Source: Mrakia gelida (Eukaryota; Basidiomycota; Tremellomycetes; Cystofilobasidiales; Mrakiaceae). From it: a stretch of 64,000 nt of DNA. The position numbers and the translations under genes were made by a program. Positions 11,594 to 24,362 of this stretch are shown here, one piece after another (position 1 is the first letter of the stretch; each line of letters opens with the position of its first letter). The DNA is taken from NCBI GenBank assembly GCA_024345305.1, contig BRON01000020.1:310001-374000 (forward strand), given 5' to 3'. Below the pieces are notes generated by a model. The model searched no databases and was not told the DNA's origin. It saw nothing but the letters and a program-made list of their open reading frames with translations.

Positions 11594-13287
11594 GGTGGTG
11601 AAAGATGGGAGGGAGAGAAGGAAGGACGATGAAGTCGAGGTCAGCCGGTCGGTCGAGAGCGAGGAACCTGCGCGAGGGAGATCAGTCGAGGAGAGACGAA
11701 GAATTTTCTTGATTTCTTTTTGGGAGGTAAGGGTAGACTGAATGTGATCTTTCGGGGTCAGTGACGAGGCTCTAAGATTTTCCGCTGGCTGGAGGAAGAG
11801 GGGGAGAGGCGACTCGAGAGGAGTGAGTCTTTCGAAGTGAGATGGGCTGATCTGCTCGATTTGAGAAGAAGCTGAGAATCGACGAGGGCTTTTGTATACC
11901 TGAGATGATTGAGGACCGCTTCGGCCGCTTTTCGGATTCATCGAAGAAGGTGGTAGGAAGGGGCGGGCTGAAACGAACGCTTTCGACGACGCGTCGCGAG
12001 AGCTCATCTCTTCTCGTTTCCCTCTCTCCCTCGTCCTTCTTTTGACCCTGATCGAGTGCTGAACTACTGCCTATGGAGTTTTTCTCTAGTCTTGACCTAT
12101 CTAGAGACTTCCGCAGTCTGCGAAGAGAGATGAAGCTCGATCTTCCTTTGTTTTGACGCCGCCGTGGGATCGCATTCTGAAGACCTTTTGTGATATTCCC
12201 CTGAGCCCTTATTCCATTGGAAGCAAGACTGAAAGATGACGTGCTAACTCTGAGACTTTGGGATCAGGAATGAGCGACTCTATCGAGGAAAGAGCGAATG
12301 GAAGAACGAAGGACGGGCGCGTCGTTGTTCGCTTCCTCGCAACCTGGATTGTCGGCGCTGGGCTTCGAGGTAGGTCCTCGTCGTCAAGTACCCATCAATC
12401 TTAAAGCGCTTCCAATACTTGCACAGAGGAGAGAAGCAACCAGAAACTCCAACGACGAGTCAAGATGAACAAAAACGCGTCGACGAGTCCGCGGCGCCCT
12501 TCTTTCCCCTTGTTTGACCTGCCTCGAGCATTTGTTCTTCTCCTTTCGAGGCCCTTCCGTCGCCCCTCTGAGGGGGTTGATGAACATGGGCTGGACTGCA
12601 TGGCGACCGAACTCAAGCAGATTTGTAGAGGGGAAGGGACGCGTCTGCTCGCTCTGAAATTTGAAACGAGATGGACGACGATCTCGTTGCGCTTAGCTCA
12701 GCTCTTCGACGATGTTTCGTTCTTCCCTTCGAGGAAGCAAGCATCTTTCCCTGTACAGATCGATGTGTCTCAGCCCTTGTCATCGCCGTCGAGACATCGC
12801 TCGCATTTCAGCAAAAGGGAAAAATCGAGGAGAAGAGAAGAGAGAGGGGACCGAGTTTGCTTCCAGCCTGCCTGCGCTGAGGAAGCAAGCTCCGTCGACC
12901 CCCTTCCCTCCTCCCTTTGCCCTCTCCCCTCCACCTTCTCTCCTCTCTCCCTTCTCGCATCTTTTCTCACACTTCTTGGTGAGTAGCCTCAGTTTGTTTA
13001 TCCCTTCCCCAGTCCCGTGGTCCTCCTCTCTTGATTGCTCGCCACGTTCTCCATCCCTCCCTTTCTGTCCTGTGAGAGGGTCGGCTGCTTCCCTACCCTG
13101 AACCGGAGGGTGGGGAGTAGGGTACTTCGTTATCCGACCCTCGAGGTGTTCCTTGGTTCTTTTGCCCTCTTCTCTCTCGCTCTTGTTGACCTCGCCGAGG
13201 GCCCATACGAATCATGAAGGCTGACCTGCTTCCCTCCACTCGCTCGTCTCGGCGCTCGGACAGGCCATCCATCAAAAAACGACCTGA
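11594..13287. promoter_or_regulatory. bidirectional promoter between beta-glucosidase and Zn2Cys6 factor
   Basis: This 1.7-kb region separates two divergent genes. It contains a pyrimidine-rich block at about 12890-13060, ending about 230 nt upstream of the transcription-factor start. Such tracts are common upstream of fungal genes. An open frame reads upstream of the glucosidase signal peptide to about 12007, but it is Ser-rich and would bury the signal, so I treat it as leader. No other gene is supported. Confidence 0.45.
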
Positions 13288-16200
13288 ATGGAGTCCAACT
13301 CTCGAGAGTCGTCTCCTCCTTCCTCCTCCCACCCTTCGCCGTACCCTCAGTACACCCCCTTCCATCAACCTCCTCCTCCTCCGTTCACGTCCTACCAGCC
13401 TTACTTCCAGCAGCAACAACAACAGCAGCTTCTTCAGCATCAGCAGCAGCAGCATCATCAGAGTCAAGGAGGTCACCCTCAGCACTACGCTGCCGCTTCT
13501 CTTCTACGACAACATCAACAGAACTCGTTCAACAACAGTCAACCGCCTCAACAGCAGCAGCAACAAGGATACTCGAATCTGTCCAATATCTCCAACCCAG
13601 CGAACGCGCTTTTAAACCTGAAACGACCTCACCACGACTCCTCCCCATCCCAATCCCCTTACCAACAACCTCAACAACCCTCCAACCTCCTCGCTCCTCC
13701 CCCCCTCCCAACTCGTGGTTCATCTTCCAAGAAGATGCGACCCAACTACGCTCCCGCTCCTTCCAACAACTCCCAATCCATCTCAGGCTCAGGCTCAGAA
13801 GACGACGACGACGATTCCACCGATGAGATTCAGCCCGTTCAACAGCAGCAGCAGCAGCAGTCTTCCACCAAGGGAGGAGGAGCAGGAGTCAAGGGGAAGG
13901 GCAAGGCTGGTTTGAAAGTCAAGACGGAGGATGGAGCGGGTGGGAAGGTCAAGGCGAAAGCGACGAGGGGAAGCAGGTCAGTCTCGACTTCAGCTCGTTC
14001 TCCCTCTTCTTCCCTCTTCCTCTCGTTCGAATCTCGTTCTCGTTCGCTCGATCGGCTCACCTCTTTCCTTCCCCTCTTCCCTCGACGCGACGCGAACCAG
14101 AGCCTGTACAGTCTGTAGGAAACTCAAGATGAGATGTTTCTCGGAGGAAGGACCGCCTTGCAAGGTTCGTTCATCTCGTCCTCTCCTCCCATCTCCCTCG
14201 ACGCTCTCGTTCGAGCGCGCGAGAGGAGCTCCTTCCTTCGCGTGCTGACTGTTTCGCGTTTGATCGGGTTTGTGGGAGTACAGAGATGCAAGGCAGGGAA
14301 CCACGAGTGTGTTTTCGAGGAGAGTAATCGAGGGAAGAAGAGCTCAAAGTGAGTCCACGTCCATCGAGAGAAGGGAGGGTTTGGGTTGGGTTTGGGTTGC
14401 TTGGTTCGCGTTCTCGCCCTTCGTTGTCCTTCCGCTTTTCTCTTCTTTACGAGAAGAGATGCGATGGGGGAGGTGGTGGTGGTGGTGGGAGAGTTGTTGG
14501 GTTGGGTTGGAGGGATTTTTGCTGGGAGAGGGAGAGAAGGAACGGCACGAGAGGAGGGAGGAGGGAGATCTTATCAGCTCAACGACGAGCTCGGTCTTCT
14601 CGTTCGCACTCGTTTTTGCCTCGCTCGTTCGAACCACCCACTGATCCCCCTCCCCTCTTGTCCTCCCTCCTCCAGGAAGCACGAAGCCATGGCTCAATCC
14701 CTTCGAAAAATGGAGAAAACCCTCGACACCGTCCTTCGTTCGATCCACAACCCCACCCTCGCTTCCATGTCCTCAGGAATGGTCACTCGTTCCCCCTCCC
14801 CTACCTCTCCTTCCTTCCTCCCTCGTCAACACACCCTCCCACCTATTCACACGCTCGGCTACCACCCCGCTGGATCGGTTGATGCGCCGGGGACGGAGAG
14901 GCAGAGTCAGGGAAGCAATAGTCAGGCGTCGAGAGAGGTGTTTGAGGCTTTGATGGCGAGGGGAGGGGGGGCTGCTGGTGCGGGAGCTGATGGAGGAGGA
15001 GCAGGAGGACCTTCGCCGAATCATGCTGGAGATGGAGGGAGGAGTGGATCTGAGAACCCCAGCTTGGGAGGAAACGTCAACGGTCGACCAGCTGTTCTCT
15101 CCAACCCCTCCTCCTACCAACAACAACCACCTCCTCTCCCCCTCCTCCGAACCACAGATCAACACTCCTCCCACTCCCACCATTCAGCCTCCCCCCTCCC
15201 ACCTCATCACCGCCCCCAGCACCTCTCCCCTCGACTACACTCCCTCCCGGACAACTCCCTCAACCCTCTAGGTCTCCTCGCTGAAGCGTCGCTGCATAAC
15301 CACAAGCGAGCTGAAGCGAGAGGACTGGTGACGGATCGGTCAGGTCTGCTCGTGAGGAATCTGTTGAATGGGTCGGAGGGAGGTTCGGGATCGGGGGCGG
15401 CGTCGGTTTCGCCTGGGAAGGGAGGAGGAGGGGGGGACGCGACGGAGGGAGGTGCTGGAGGAGGGAAGGGGAAGGGGAAAGCGAGTGGTGCGGCTGGAGT
15501 GGAAGGGAAGGAGGGGGAGGGGAGTGGTGGGGAGAAGAAGGTTGGGGAGGGAGAGGATGCGGAGATGGAGTCTGGGAAGGGAGGAGGAGGGGAGGAGGAC
15601 GCGATGGGTGTGGCGGGGAGTGGGTACTTTAGACCTGGTGAGTCGTCGCTCGCTTGCTTGCTCTTCCTTCCGCGCTTTCCTTCTTGATTGAAGCTCGACG
15701 CTGACGACTCTTTGGTCGTATGTTTGGTTAGGTCCCATGACGGTTCGTTCCACTCTTCCCTCCTCGTTTCGCCTCGTTCGCTCGTCACGTCTCGCTAACT
15801 TTTCCCTCGCCTTCTCATTCCCCTTCCTCCCTCCCTCTCCCACCCTGCCCGCCCTCCCCCACCCACCCCACCCACAGATGCTCCCCCTCCGCCGAATCAT
15901 CATCGAACACTCCATCCGACCCGAGATCCTCGACTTCTTGTCCATCGACGAGGTCCAGGAACTCTTCAACATCTACTTCGACGTGATCAACCCTCAGATC
16001 CCGATCCTCGATCGAGCGTTCCATACCCCTGCCCTCGTGGCGTCGAGATCGCCGTTCTTGCTTACTACTAGTGAGTTTGGCTTGCTGCGACGGAGGGTTC
16101 TGTTTGGTGAAGACGAGGGAAGAAGAAGAAGAACTGACACGCTCGTTTTGGGCATCGTTCGTCGCTCGACAGTCTGTTCGATCGCTGCGAAGTGTGAGTC

Positions 16201-18795
16201 TTCTTACTCTCGTTCCTCGACTCGACGACGTTGCTCGAGCTTAAGCTGACCTCCGTCTTATCTACACGCGCGTTCAGTCTACGAGAAACGACCCGAGCTC
16301 TGGGGGAAGCTCAACACCTACGTTCGGAAACTCGCGTTCGATACCCCAAGGTTCGTTTTTCCTCTCCTCATCTCCTCTCGTCGTCGACTCTCGCTCACTT
16401 GATCCGATTCGTCGCTTCGCAGCATGGGATACAAGAGCGTCGAGATCGTGCAAGCCTACCTTCTCTTGACGAGTTATGGACTTCCCGTCGAGAGGTTCGA
16501 GCAGGATAGGACGGTGAGTTTGCGTCTGCGTTTGGTCCGTTCGAACGATGAGGAGGACTGACGCGTTTGGGGTATCGCGTTTGTTCTTCAGTGGCTCCTA
16601 CTTGGAATGGGTATTCGGTGAGTGTCTCGACCTTCCTCTCGCTTTCGCTCTCGACGACGAAGAGAGAACGAACGGAGCTGACCTCGATTTCCATCTCGTC
16701 TCGTCCTCGCAGAGTCGCAACCGACCTCAATCTCCAACGGAAGTCCGCCGTCTCTGGAAAGGATACCGAGGAGGCTCGAGCTCGTGATAGGGAGATCGTG
16801 AACCGAGAGCGAACCTGGTTGTGAGCCTTCGTCTTCGTTTCGTTTCGAGCGGAGTCGAAGACGCGTCGCTGACCCGTCCTCGTCCTTCTCTCCTCGTTTT
16901 ACAGGATGTGCTACGTCCTCGATCGATCCCTCTCAGCTCAAATGGGCAAGCCTTACTCCATCCGAGAGGACTACATCATTCGAAACGCCAGTCAATGGAT
17001 GGAGAGCAACCTATTTGGGATGCCGACTGATCGAGGACTTGTTGGTTCGTCCTTCGCTCCCTCTCCTCTCTTTCCTCCTCCCCCGCGCCTCGCTGACCTC
17101 GCATCTTACCCTCCACAGCTTACACCGGCCTCCAACAGATCCTTTCTCGCTCGCTCGACTTCGTCTACTCCGGGGTGTCAACGGCCTCAGGTCTTCAAGC
17201 CGACATCGACTACCCTCTCCTCCTTCGGTCGGTCGAGGCTCAGCTCAACGTTTGGAGACACGAGTGGGAACAGCAGCTCAGGTCAGTTCTCTTTTCCCTT
17301 TCCTTCCCCTCGTCTCGACTCGCTTCGAAAGCGGAAGTGCTAACGCTTCTCAGTCTTTACACCGTCGAATATGCCAGGCTTTCGCTCGACACGGAGCCGG
17401 ACGAGGTCAAGCAGACGCTCAGGTACTCGGCTGCCATTGGGAGGTTCTACCACGCCTGTGAGTGACTTGGATCCACGCTTCTTCGTCTTCTCTTCGAGTA
17501 CTGATCCTTCGCCTCGGCTTCGTTCGCCCAGACGCTCTCCTCATGATCAACTCGTTCGGTCTTCAGTCGGCTCTCGAGAGGTCGCCTATCGATCTCGGAC
17601 ATTTCTTCGCGAAGGTCTCGTCTGCTGCTATGGTGAGCTCGATCGTATCGCATCTACTCCCTCGAAGACGAAAGCTGACTTCGCTGTCGCTCCTCAGACC
17701 GTCGTCGCCATCGCTCGAGACGAACTCGGTCCCTCAGGTCGACTTCGACACGCGCCGGACTCGACGTTCGTGATGCTCAGTTATGCGATCCTCTCGCTGC
17801 TTAAGGTAAGTTCTCCCTCTTTTCCTTCCTCGTGTGCTCTCGAACAGATCTGACTCTTCTCTTCTCGTCTCGCCCTGGGTTCCTCCAGCTCCTCCGACCC
17901 GAACTCGCAATGTACCACGACTCCCCCGCCCGAGTCATCAGCATCGCCACCGAAGCCGTCACCGTCCTCGAGGAAGCAGCCGTCTCCCCTCTCCACACCC
18001 CAGCCCTCTACGCAACCCTCCTCCGATCGCTCCTCTCCTCCTCCAACGACTCTCGACCCAACTCCGTCCCTGGAACCCCAGCCTACCGACCTCCCACTCG
18101 ACCTGCCTCCCGAACAGGCTTCCATCCTTCCTCCTCCGACAACAACGCCGCTCCTGGCCCTTCCTCGAACGGAGCTCCCATGTCTGGAGGACCCGAAAGC
18201 GGAGGAGGACTAGGAGGAGGATCGTTCCCTCACCTCGCGAACGCGCCCCCACCAGCGGCGGGCGAATGGCCAGGTCAGAACGCGTTCTACGCTCATCCCG
18301 ATGGAGGATCGATGGGGTACGGGATGGAGTTTGCGCTCGGGATGAACGGTGCGGGAGGAGGAGCCGCTGCTGATGCGGGAGGAGGAGGAGAGTATGCTGG
18401 ACCTTGGGGGAGTGCGGACCCAAGTATGAACTTGGAGAGTCTGTGGCCTCAGAATGCCTCGGGGTTGTTCGACTCGATGCTCATGCCTGGGTACGCGAAC
18501 TCGATGGAGATGGTGAGTCGACTCTCTATCTAACCCTTCGTTCGGACGAGCGAACGAAAAAGGACGCGTCGAACTGACTTCGTTTCGCTTCGCGTTTTGG
18601 TTCCTTCAGCACGGAGGAGTCGTGACGTTCGGGAATGGAGGGTCCGGAGCTATCACTCCTTACTATCCTTCTTCGTGAGTCTCACTCTCTCTCTCTTCCC
18701 ATCTTTGTTTCCTCGCCTTTCTTTGTTCGTTCGTGCTGACTCGTTTCTTCTCGTTCGTTTTCGCCAGACCGACGTTCCAGCCCAACGCTGCTTGA
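13288..18795 (+). CDS. Zn2Cys6 fungal transcription factor with Fungal_trans domain
   Basis: This is a nuclear DNA-binding regulator. The start at 13288 opens a Pro/Gln-rich region with several polyQ runs and an acidic tract (EDDDDDSTDEI). The zinc cluster is split by an intron: ACTVCRKLKMRC and EEGPPCK before it, RCKAGNHECVFEES after it (CX2CX6CX7CX2CX6C, about 14104-14330). A basic linker and a short helix (MAQSLRKMEKTLDTVL) follow. The Fungal_trans middle domain starts near IIIEHSIRPEILDFLSIDEV and includes AYLLLTSYGLP and NRERTWLMCYVLDRSLSAQM. The C-terminus is Gly/Ala/Pro-rich and ends PTFQPNAA. It has about a dozen introns. One, from about 14350 to 14674, is unusually long for this window. 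The target genes are unknown. Divergence from a GH3 gene suggests nothing certain. A stretch at about 14965-15265 reads better in another frame (see findings). Confidence 0.85.
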
Positions 18796-20099
18796 TCGCT
18801 CTCTTTCTCTCTCTTTATTGTAGACTCGTTACTTCTCGCTCTCACTGTCGTGTTATACTACGCTACTCTTGATATCAGAAAAGGAAACGACTCGGTTTTG
18901 ATCTGATGAGATCTTCACGCGTCTTGCGTTCGTTCGTGCTCGAATGAGCTCTGCTCTCGCTCGCCTAACAGATCTGAAATCCAGAGTTTTGCGGTCTTCA
19001 AGAAATCGAGTCTTTGCTGTAGTGCTCTGGAACGAGGAGTGAACTCGGAGGGGAACACGATGAACAGCGACGCGTCTTCAGCTACCGACCTCTTTCTTTC
19101 TCGCTCTTTCAGTCGATAGGAATCTGTTCTCTCACTTAGATGAGATGCATTTTTGTGACTAGCGTTCTACGATCAGCAAAGCGAGACATGATAGTCTAAT
19201 CAATTAGAATCAGAGCTCAGATCCGAGCTTATCTCTGATTCGCTCGACGCGTCGTTGCCTTCCTTCAAGTTGAAAGGAGGAAGCCGACCGTGTCGCAAGC
19301 TTTTGGGCTAGGGTCTGCGACACAGTTTATTCTCTCCCACACAGCGAGAAAGCCACGCCAAAAAGTCAGAAGCTGAGATCGCTGCGAGCTGATAAGTTCT
19401 AACTGACGTCGAGGACTCTCGAAGGATAGAGCAGAACCTGACGTGACGCCGAGAGGTCTGATCTCCTTCCGAAATCCGCCCTTCTCACCGAAGAGCTGCT
19501 GTACCATCGGAGGGAAAAGAAAGAGAAAAAGGGGCTGGAAGAGAACCGAACGCGTCGCGCTCGAGCTTCGCGATCAGCTGGAGCTTTGAGCCGATTCCGC
19601 GCTAGCTCGGCCTCTGCAATAGCTCGTGGCGCGGCTTGAAGCTCAAGTCTCAGCTGGTACTTGGTTTGGATAGCGTAAACGAAACTTGAGCCAAAGGGAA
19701 GGAGAAGAAGAACTTTCGTTTCGATGTTCTGGCGATTGCCGAGATCATCTCAACCTCCGGGGCTCGCCGTGTGACAGTATAGCCGATGAGCTCCGGATCG
19801 TGGAGCTTGAGGCAGCAAAGAGGGAGAACGCGAAGAGACTTGAAGGAAGATGACGGTGAATCGTGACGCGAGGGAGGGGAGCGACGGGAGGGGGCGACGT
19901 CCTCGATGGATGAGCTTTCCCTTGTCTCGAGAGATCTAGAGCACCATGGGCCGAGATCTCTCAAGTACAAAAGCCTATCACCCAAGGAGGAACGAAGTGA
20001 AGAGGAAGGGGAAACCCGATCCAACTGAGGAGACGAAAAGCGACGCGTCGACTGTTCCTCGACGGTGGTCACTTTCTCGCTGGACTGCGATCGACGAAC

Positions 20100-20134
20100 G
20101 ACGATGAAGACTGTTTCTCGCAGTCTTCATCGTC
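20100..20134. repeat. perfect 14-bp inverted repeat (hairpin)
   Basis: The arms at 20100-20113 (GACGATGAAGACTG) and 20121-20134 are exact reverse complements, with a 7-nt loop (TTTCTCG). The element lies in the gene-poor region. It has no adjacent T-run suggesting an RNA polymerase III terminator. Confidence 0.8.
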
Positions 20135-22261
20135 TTCTCGACCGCTAGTCTCAGAGTGAAATTACTGCTAAAGGTTCGAACCCGTGAAGGGGAAATGAGA
20201 GTGGACGAGCTGATCGCCAACAAGTCGACCCAGTTTCGATTCTTTAGACGCTCGAAGCAAGTCCCAGGAAGGCTCTAGGCAGCGATGCTGGGTTCTTCCT
20301 CAAACGATCCCAAGAAAAGAAGCACGGGTGGGTGGAGATCGATGACGGAATGGAAGGAAGAGGAGGGAAACGAACGGTGTTGGTTCGAAACGAGGCGCGC
20401 GTCCACTTCGAAGAAGATGGAGATAAAAGGGACCCAACGCGAAAGAAGAACGGAGGCGAGCTGGAAAAGAAGTGTCGAGTCTTAACCAGAGTCCTGCTCA
20501 ATCATTCGAGACGAGACCGCGAGGGAGGATGAGGAAAGTGCGCTGAGCGGAGCCGACTCAGTCGCGTCTCGTCTCGCCCTCTCGCTCTCCCTCTCCCTCG
20601 GTTCTTGTCCTCCTCGCCCGACTCGTCGTATACCCCGACACTGTCACTTGAGGACTACGAGTAGTACGACGAGGCCGTTGCGGGGTTGAGAAGAGAAAGA
20701 GGAAGAAGACAGCAGCGACGAAACGGTGAAGATCAACTCGTCAGTCACCGCATCCGCATCGCGTCGTGAGAGGTAAGGGCTTCGACTTGACAATTCGACG
20801 CAACATCCTTCTCTTCAAGAAGCCACCCATCACGGAGGAGCTTGACTTGAAGACACTGAGACTCCTACGTGAGGCTGGCCTCAAGGGAGGGATGAAGCTG
20901 CCCGTTCTTCGTCGTCTTTCTGTCGATTGTGAAAACGAAAGAGCAGTGAAAGGCAGGACATCATCCCCTCAAGACAATCGCGTACTACGCAATCTTTCTT
21001 CATATGTAAGAAAGATCACGTCGAGGAGCGAGAGTCGAAGGGGATGAACTCCTCTGCTTCCATCCGACACGGGTCGTTTCGTTTCTCGCCGCTCCCTCAG
21101 CTGGCCCACAATCTCTCGCAAACCTCCTTCAAGTTACCTTCGAACACATACGAGGACAAAGAAGATGACTCAAAGATAGGGGTGGGAGAGAAAGCGAGCA
21201 GCCGTCGAGAGGGAAGAAGAGGAAGAAAGTGAAGAGTGTAGGTGACTGACGCGATCTCTCGGCCCTCTTCCCGACCAAGCAGCTTTTCGCCCTTCAGGGA
21301 GAGATACTGCTGAGTGGGTGAAGGAGGACGAAGAAAGCGTCGGTGGAGTGAAAGGACCACCGAGAAGAAGGAGGAAAGACAAGATGGAGATGAACGAAAA
21401 AGAAGACGTCGACGCGTCGGTCGAGCGAACTGTACCTCCTCATTTTGGGAGAGGTGGGAAGGACGATCTGCCAGAGTGCAACTCGATCCTCTACTCCCTG
21501 CGTCATATCTGGCAGTTGTGAGTGGACGAGGTGGAGCGTTCTGGCAGGAAGTCTCTTCCCTCGCGCCACAACGTCTTCGCGCGAAGAGCAGCCTCCCGAA
21601 CTTGGATCTCCAAGCGTAGCATCGTCGAGGTCTCGACGACCTCTCGCTGCTGGGTGTCTGGATCACGAAGTTCGGGAGGGAACGCCTCGCACAGAGAATG
21701 AAGGCAGCGAAGAGGTTCGAAAGTTGAGCTTGCTCGTTCCGAGTTCAAAGGACTTCTCGGCAGGATTATCTTCAGCAGCAGCAGAGCATTTTCGTTTGAA
21801 CATCGACTGCTGTGCTCGAAGGTATACCGGCCCAAAAGTCCCTTGCAAGAAAGATGGGAAGGAAAGAAAGAAGAGAGATGGGATGGGAGAGTGCCCGACG
21901 GACTCGACCCGTTGAGCCTCTCGATTCCGCCCTTCAGTCCTTCGCCGGATATGAGAGGTCTGAAGAGCTCTGGTCGAGAAGGCTAACGAGTGTGAGTGAT
22001 CAGAGCCACGAAGTAGAAGGAAACAAGGGAGGAAGAAGGAAACGAAGTGGGGGAGCCGCTGCCGGACGAAAGCGGAAGAACGAGCGAAGATGCCTGACTC
22101 GCACGACCTACGGGAGCAGATCCCTCTGTCTTGTATAGAGAGTCACAGAGAACGAGTCTGCACCGAAGAAGGCGAGCTCAGGCGAAAACGCTGGAGGAGG
22201 GAGGAGGGTGAGGCGAGGCGAGCTGACGTGGACTGCTCCAGCGCTCGCGGCCTCGCAAGGA

Positions 22262-22380
22262 TGGAAAGCAGAGAGTAAATGAGAAGAGGAGAGAGCCAAA
22301 GAGGAGAAGAGAGAGAGAGGAAGAGAAGAAGAAAGAGATGAAAGTAGGGAAGAGAAGGAAGGAAAGAGAAGAGATGGAGT
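22262..22380 (+). repeat. purine-rich (GA) tract
   Basis: About 120 nt are almost entirely A and G on the plus strand, dominated by GAGA/GAAG units with few pyrimidines. It is a low-complexity, potentially triplex-forming tract, and I see no coding signal in it. Confidence 0.6.
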
Positions 22381-23220
22381 GGAGCGAGGACGAGAGAGTG
22401 ATTGCTGCAGCTCGTTGTCCTTCCCGCTCCTCTATCTGCGTTCGACTCGGGAAGAGTTGCAGAGGGAGGAGCGGAGTGGACCTGACGAGCGCAGCATCCA
22501 CTCCCTCATAGGTCTCTCGACGAGAAGGAAGGTGGTGGTTCGCGGAGAGAAGGTGACTCGAGCTTGCGTGTGTTTTCGAAAGTGAGTCGCTCGGCAGCAA
22601 ATCTGGTCGTCGAGCCAGTAATACTAGATGAGAGACGAGAAACAAATGTTGATGGTGTCGTGAAGACCCGATCAAGCCTAAACGAAAAAGAACGAGGAAA
22701 CATCAAGGCTGAAGTCGACGACGACGCCGCGAACGTCTTCTCTCCCTTCCTTCCCCCGTTTGACGTCCCTTCGAAACCCAGGAGTGCTGAAGTGGAGTGG
22801 CGTCTAGATACGCATGTACACGACTACGAGAAGAAGCTAGAGAGAAACGAAGCAACAGATCGAGGGAAGCTCGTCGCGTCGTCGTCGAGAGAAGGAGTTG
22901 GTGAAAGACGAGGTCAAGAGTGAAGCTGCTCCGACAAAGGAAGGAGGTTCGAAGGGGATCCGAAGTTGAAGAGTCAGTCAAGGAGCAATATATCGGGATA
23001 GATAGAGGAGCTGAACATACCAAACGACGTGAGGCCGAGAGAGAAGTGCTCGCGCGTCGACGATCCCTCGGAGGAAGGTTCTTCCTTACCCCTTACCCAA
23101 CGAGGCCGAGGTCCTCCCAACACCTGCGAGAGATAAAGCCTAGAAGATTGAGTCAGGTTTGTGCCCGAATAGGTGCGAGAAGAGAGCAGATGGGAACGAA
23201 CGAACCAATCGTCGAGCTCA

Positions 23221-24136
23221 TCACGACCTCTGCTCCCCATCACCTCCCTCCACCCGTCCTTCCTCCTCCTTCGAGCCAAATCTCGCAAGAAGCTCTTCCC
23301 TGCCACCCGAGGAAGTAAATCCTAACGTCAGCTAATCTCTCACTTCCCGAGAAGAGCTCGACCCGAAGCGAACTCACTGCTTCTTCAAGATGTCCAACAA
23401 CTCCTCGATGCTCGCTCTTCTCCCAAACGAACGCAGCCAGCGCAAGGGTCAGCTTCCCCGTCTCTTCCTCACCCTACTTACAAGTAAGTTCGAGCGTGCT
23501 CACCCAGTATCCTCATCCTCTCCCAACTTCGGTCCCTCCTGAAGATCGACGACCCAAACCGCACTTCCCTCCTCCCCCTCCTTCTCGTTTGCACCCCCTT
23601 CCTTCCTCACTCCTCCCTCTCCCACCATCACCTCAGGGCTCAAGCTAGTAGCCTCCTCAGTCCGTGTATCCCATACGAGGACTCGCTTGGAAGAGCCGGC
23701 TGAGAGGTGGGGGATGGGATCGAAGGGACCGTCGGAGGTGAAGTGATAGGAGATGGACGAAGGGGAGGAGAGGGTGGAGCTTGAGCTTGAACTTTGGGAG
23801 GAGTGCGAGGAGGGCGAAGGGAAGGCGTGAGTAGAGAGGAGGATGTGCGTTGGGATCGAGGAGTCGGGGGTGGACATGGCTTGAGAGAGGAGAGGAGGTG
23901 GTGGGGAGGGAGAGGAGGAAGGCGAGGAGTTCGACGGGCGACGACGCTTTGAGGGTCGATTCTCTTGAGGATGAGCGACTTTGAGTGGTTGAGGATGTAT
24001 ATGAGAGGCTTCAAGAGAGTTCGTGAGAAAGAAAGACCCCTCGAGATGGTGGGAGAGGGGGAGATGATGAACGCCGGGAGCGAAGGAACGTCGAGCTCAC
24101 CCGTTCGCTTTTTGGTTTCGATGCCCTCGCCCTCAT
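23221..24136 (-). CDS. hypothetical protein with Ser/Pro-rich N-terminus
   Basis: I do not recognise this gene. A coherent C-terminal chain can be built. The exon containing STPDSSIPTHILLSTHAFPS and SKRVLVWDTRTEEATSLSPE ends at DEDTG with a GTGAGC donor near 23502. It splices to RASIEELLDILKK, then, over an intron with a GCTGAC branch site and GGCAG acceptor, to QEELLARFGSKEEEGRVEGG and a stop at 23221. The C-terminal helix looks coiled. The KRVLVWDTRT motif is reminiscent of a WD-type blade, but only one is visible. The 5' end is uncertain: an ATG at 24136 with a short first exon is one option, and the frame before 23880 is ambiguous. It is divergent from the next gene, 227 bp apart. Confidence 0.45.
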
Positions 24137-24362
24137 TTCGACCACGACACAGGCATTTTCCAGGCTACTTTGTGTTTTCAAGCATTTTTTCTACCGCTCA
24201 TATCCCTGTCATCCCACCTCTTCAGGCGGAATATCAGCTTTTCAGCAGTTGCGGTCGTCATCAACGACGATCTCTCTCCCTCCCTCCCTCTTTCTCCCTC
24301 CCTCTTTTTCGAGCCCTCCTTCCAACTTCCATCACCCTCCCAGCTTCCTCCTATCTCTAGTT

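Larger units (their letters stand above)
18796..23220. other. 4.4-kb region without a supportable gene
   Basis: Many short frames exist on both strands, but none has recognisable domains, natural codon use or chained introns. The content is a perfect hairpin at 20100-20134, a tRNA-like GGTTCGAACC at 20173-20182 without the rest of a tRNA, and purine-rich tracts around 21180-21400 and 22262-22380. It could hold a fast-evolving gene, an unannotated non-coding RNA or simply long flanking regulatory DNA. Confidence 0.4.

Noticed and set aside
11594..12007. N-terminal extension of the beta-glucosidase
   Set aside because: The frame is open upstream of 11593 to an ATG at 12007, but it is Ser-rich and would place the signal peptide inside the protein. 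The shorter start gives a textbook secreted GH3 enzyme.
20090..20200. Possible tRNA around GGTTCGAACC at 20173-20182
   Set aside because: The B-box-like decamer is palindromic, but neither strand gives an A box at a proper distance, a paired T stem or a 7-bp acceptor stem.
20766..21047. 93-codon plus-strand frame (MRGKGFDLTIRRNILLFKKP)
   Set aside because: It has no recognised domain, no intron signals around it and no neighbouring exons in frame, so chance cannot be excluded.
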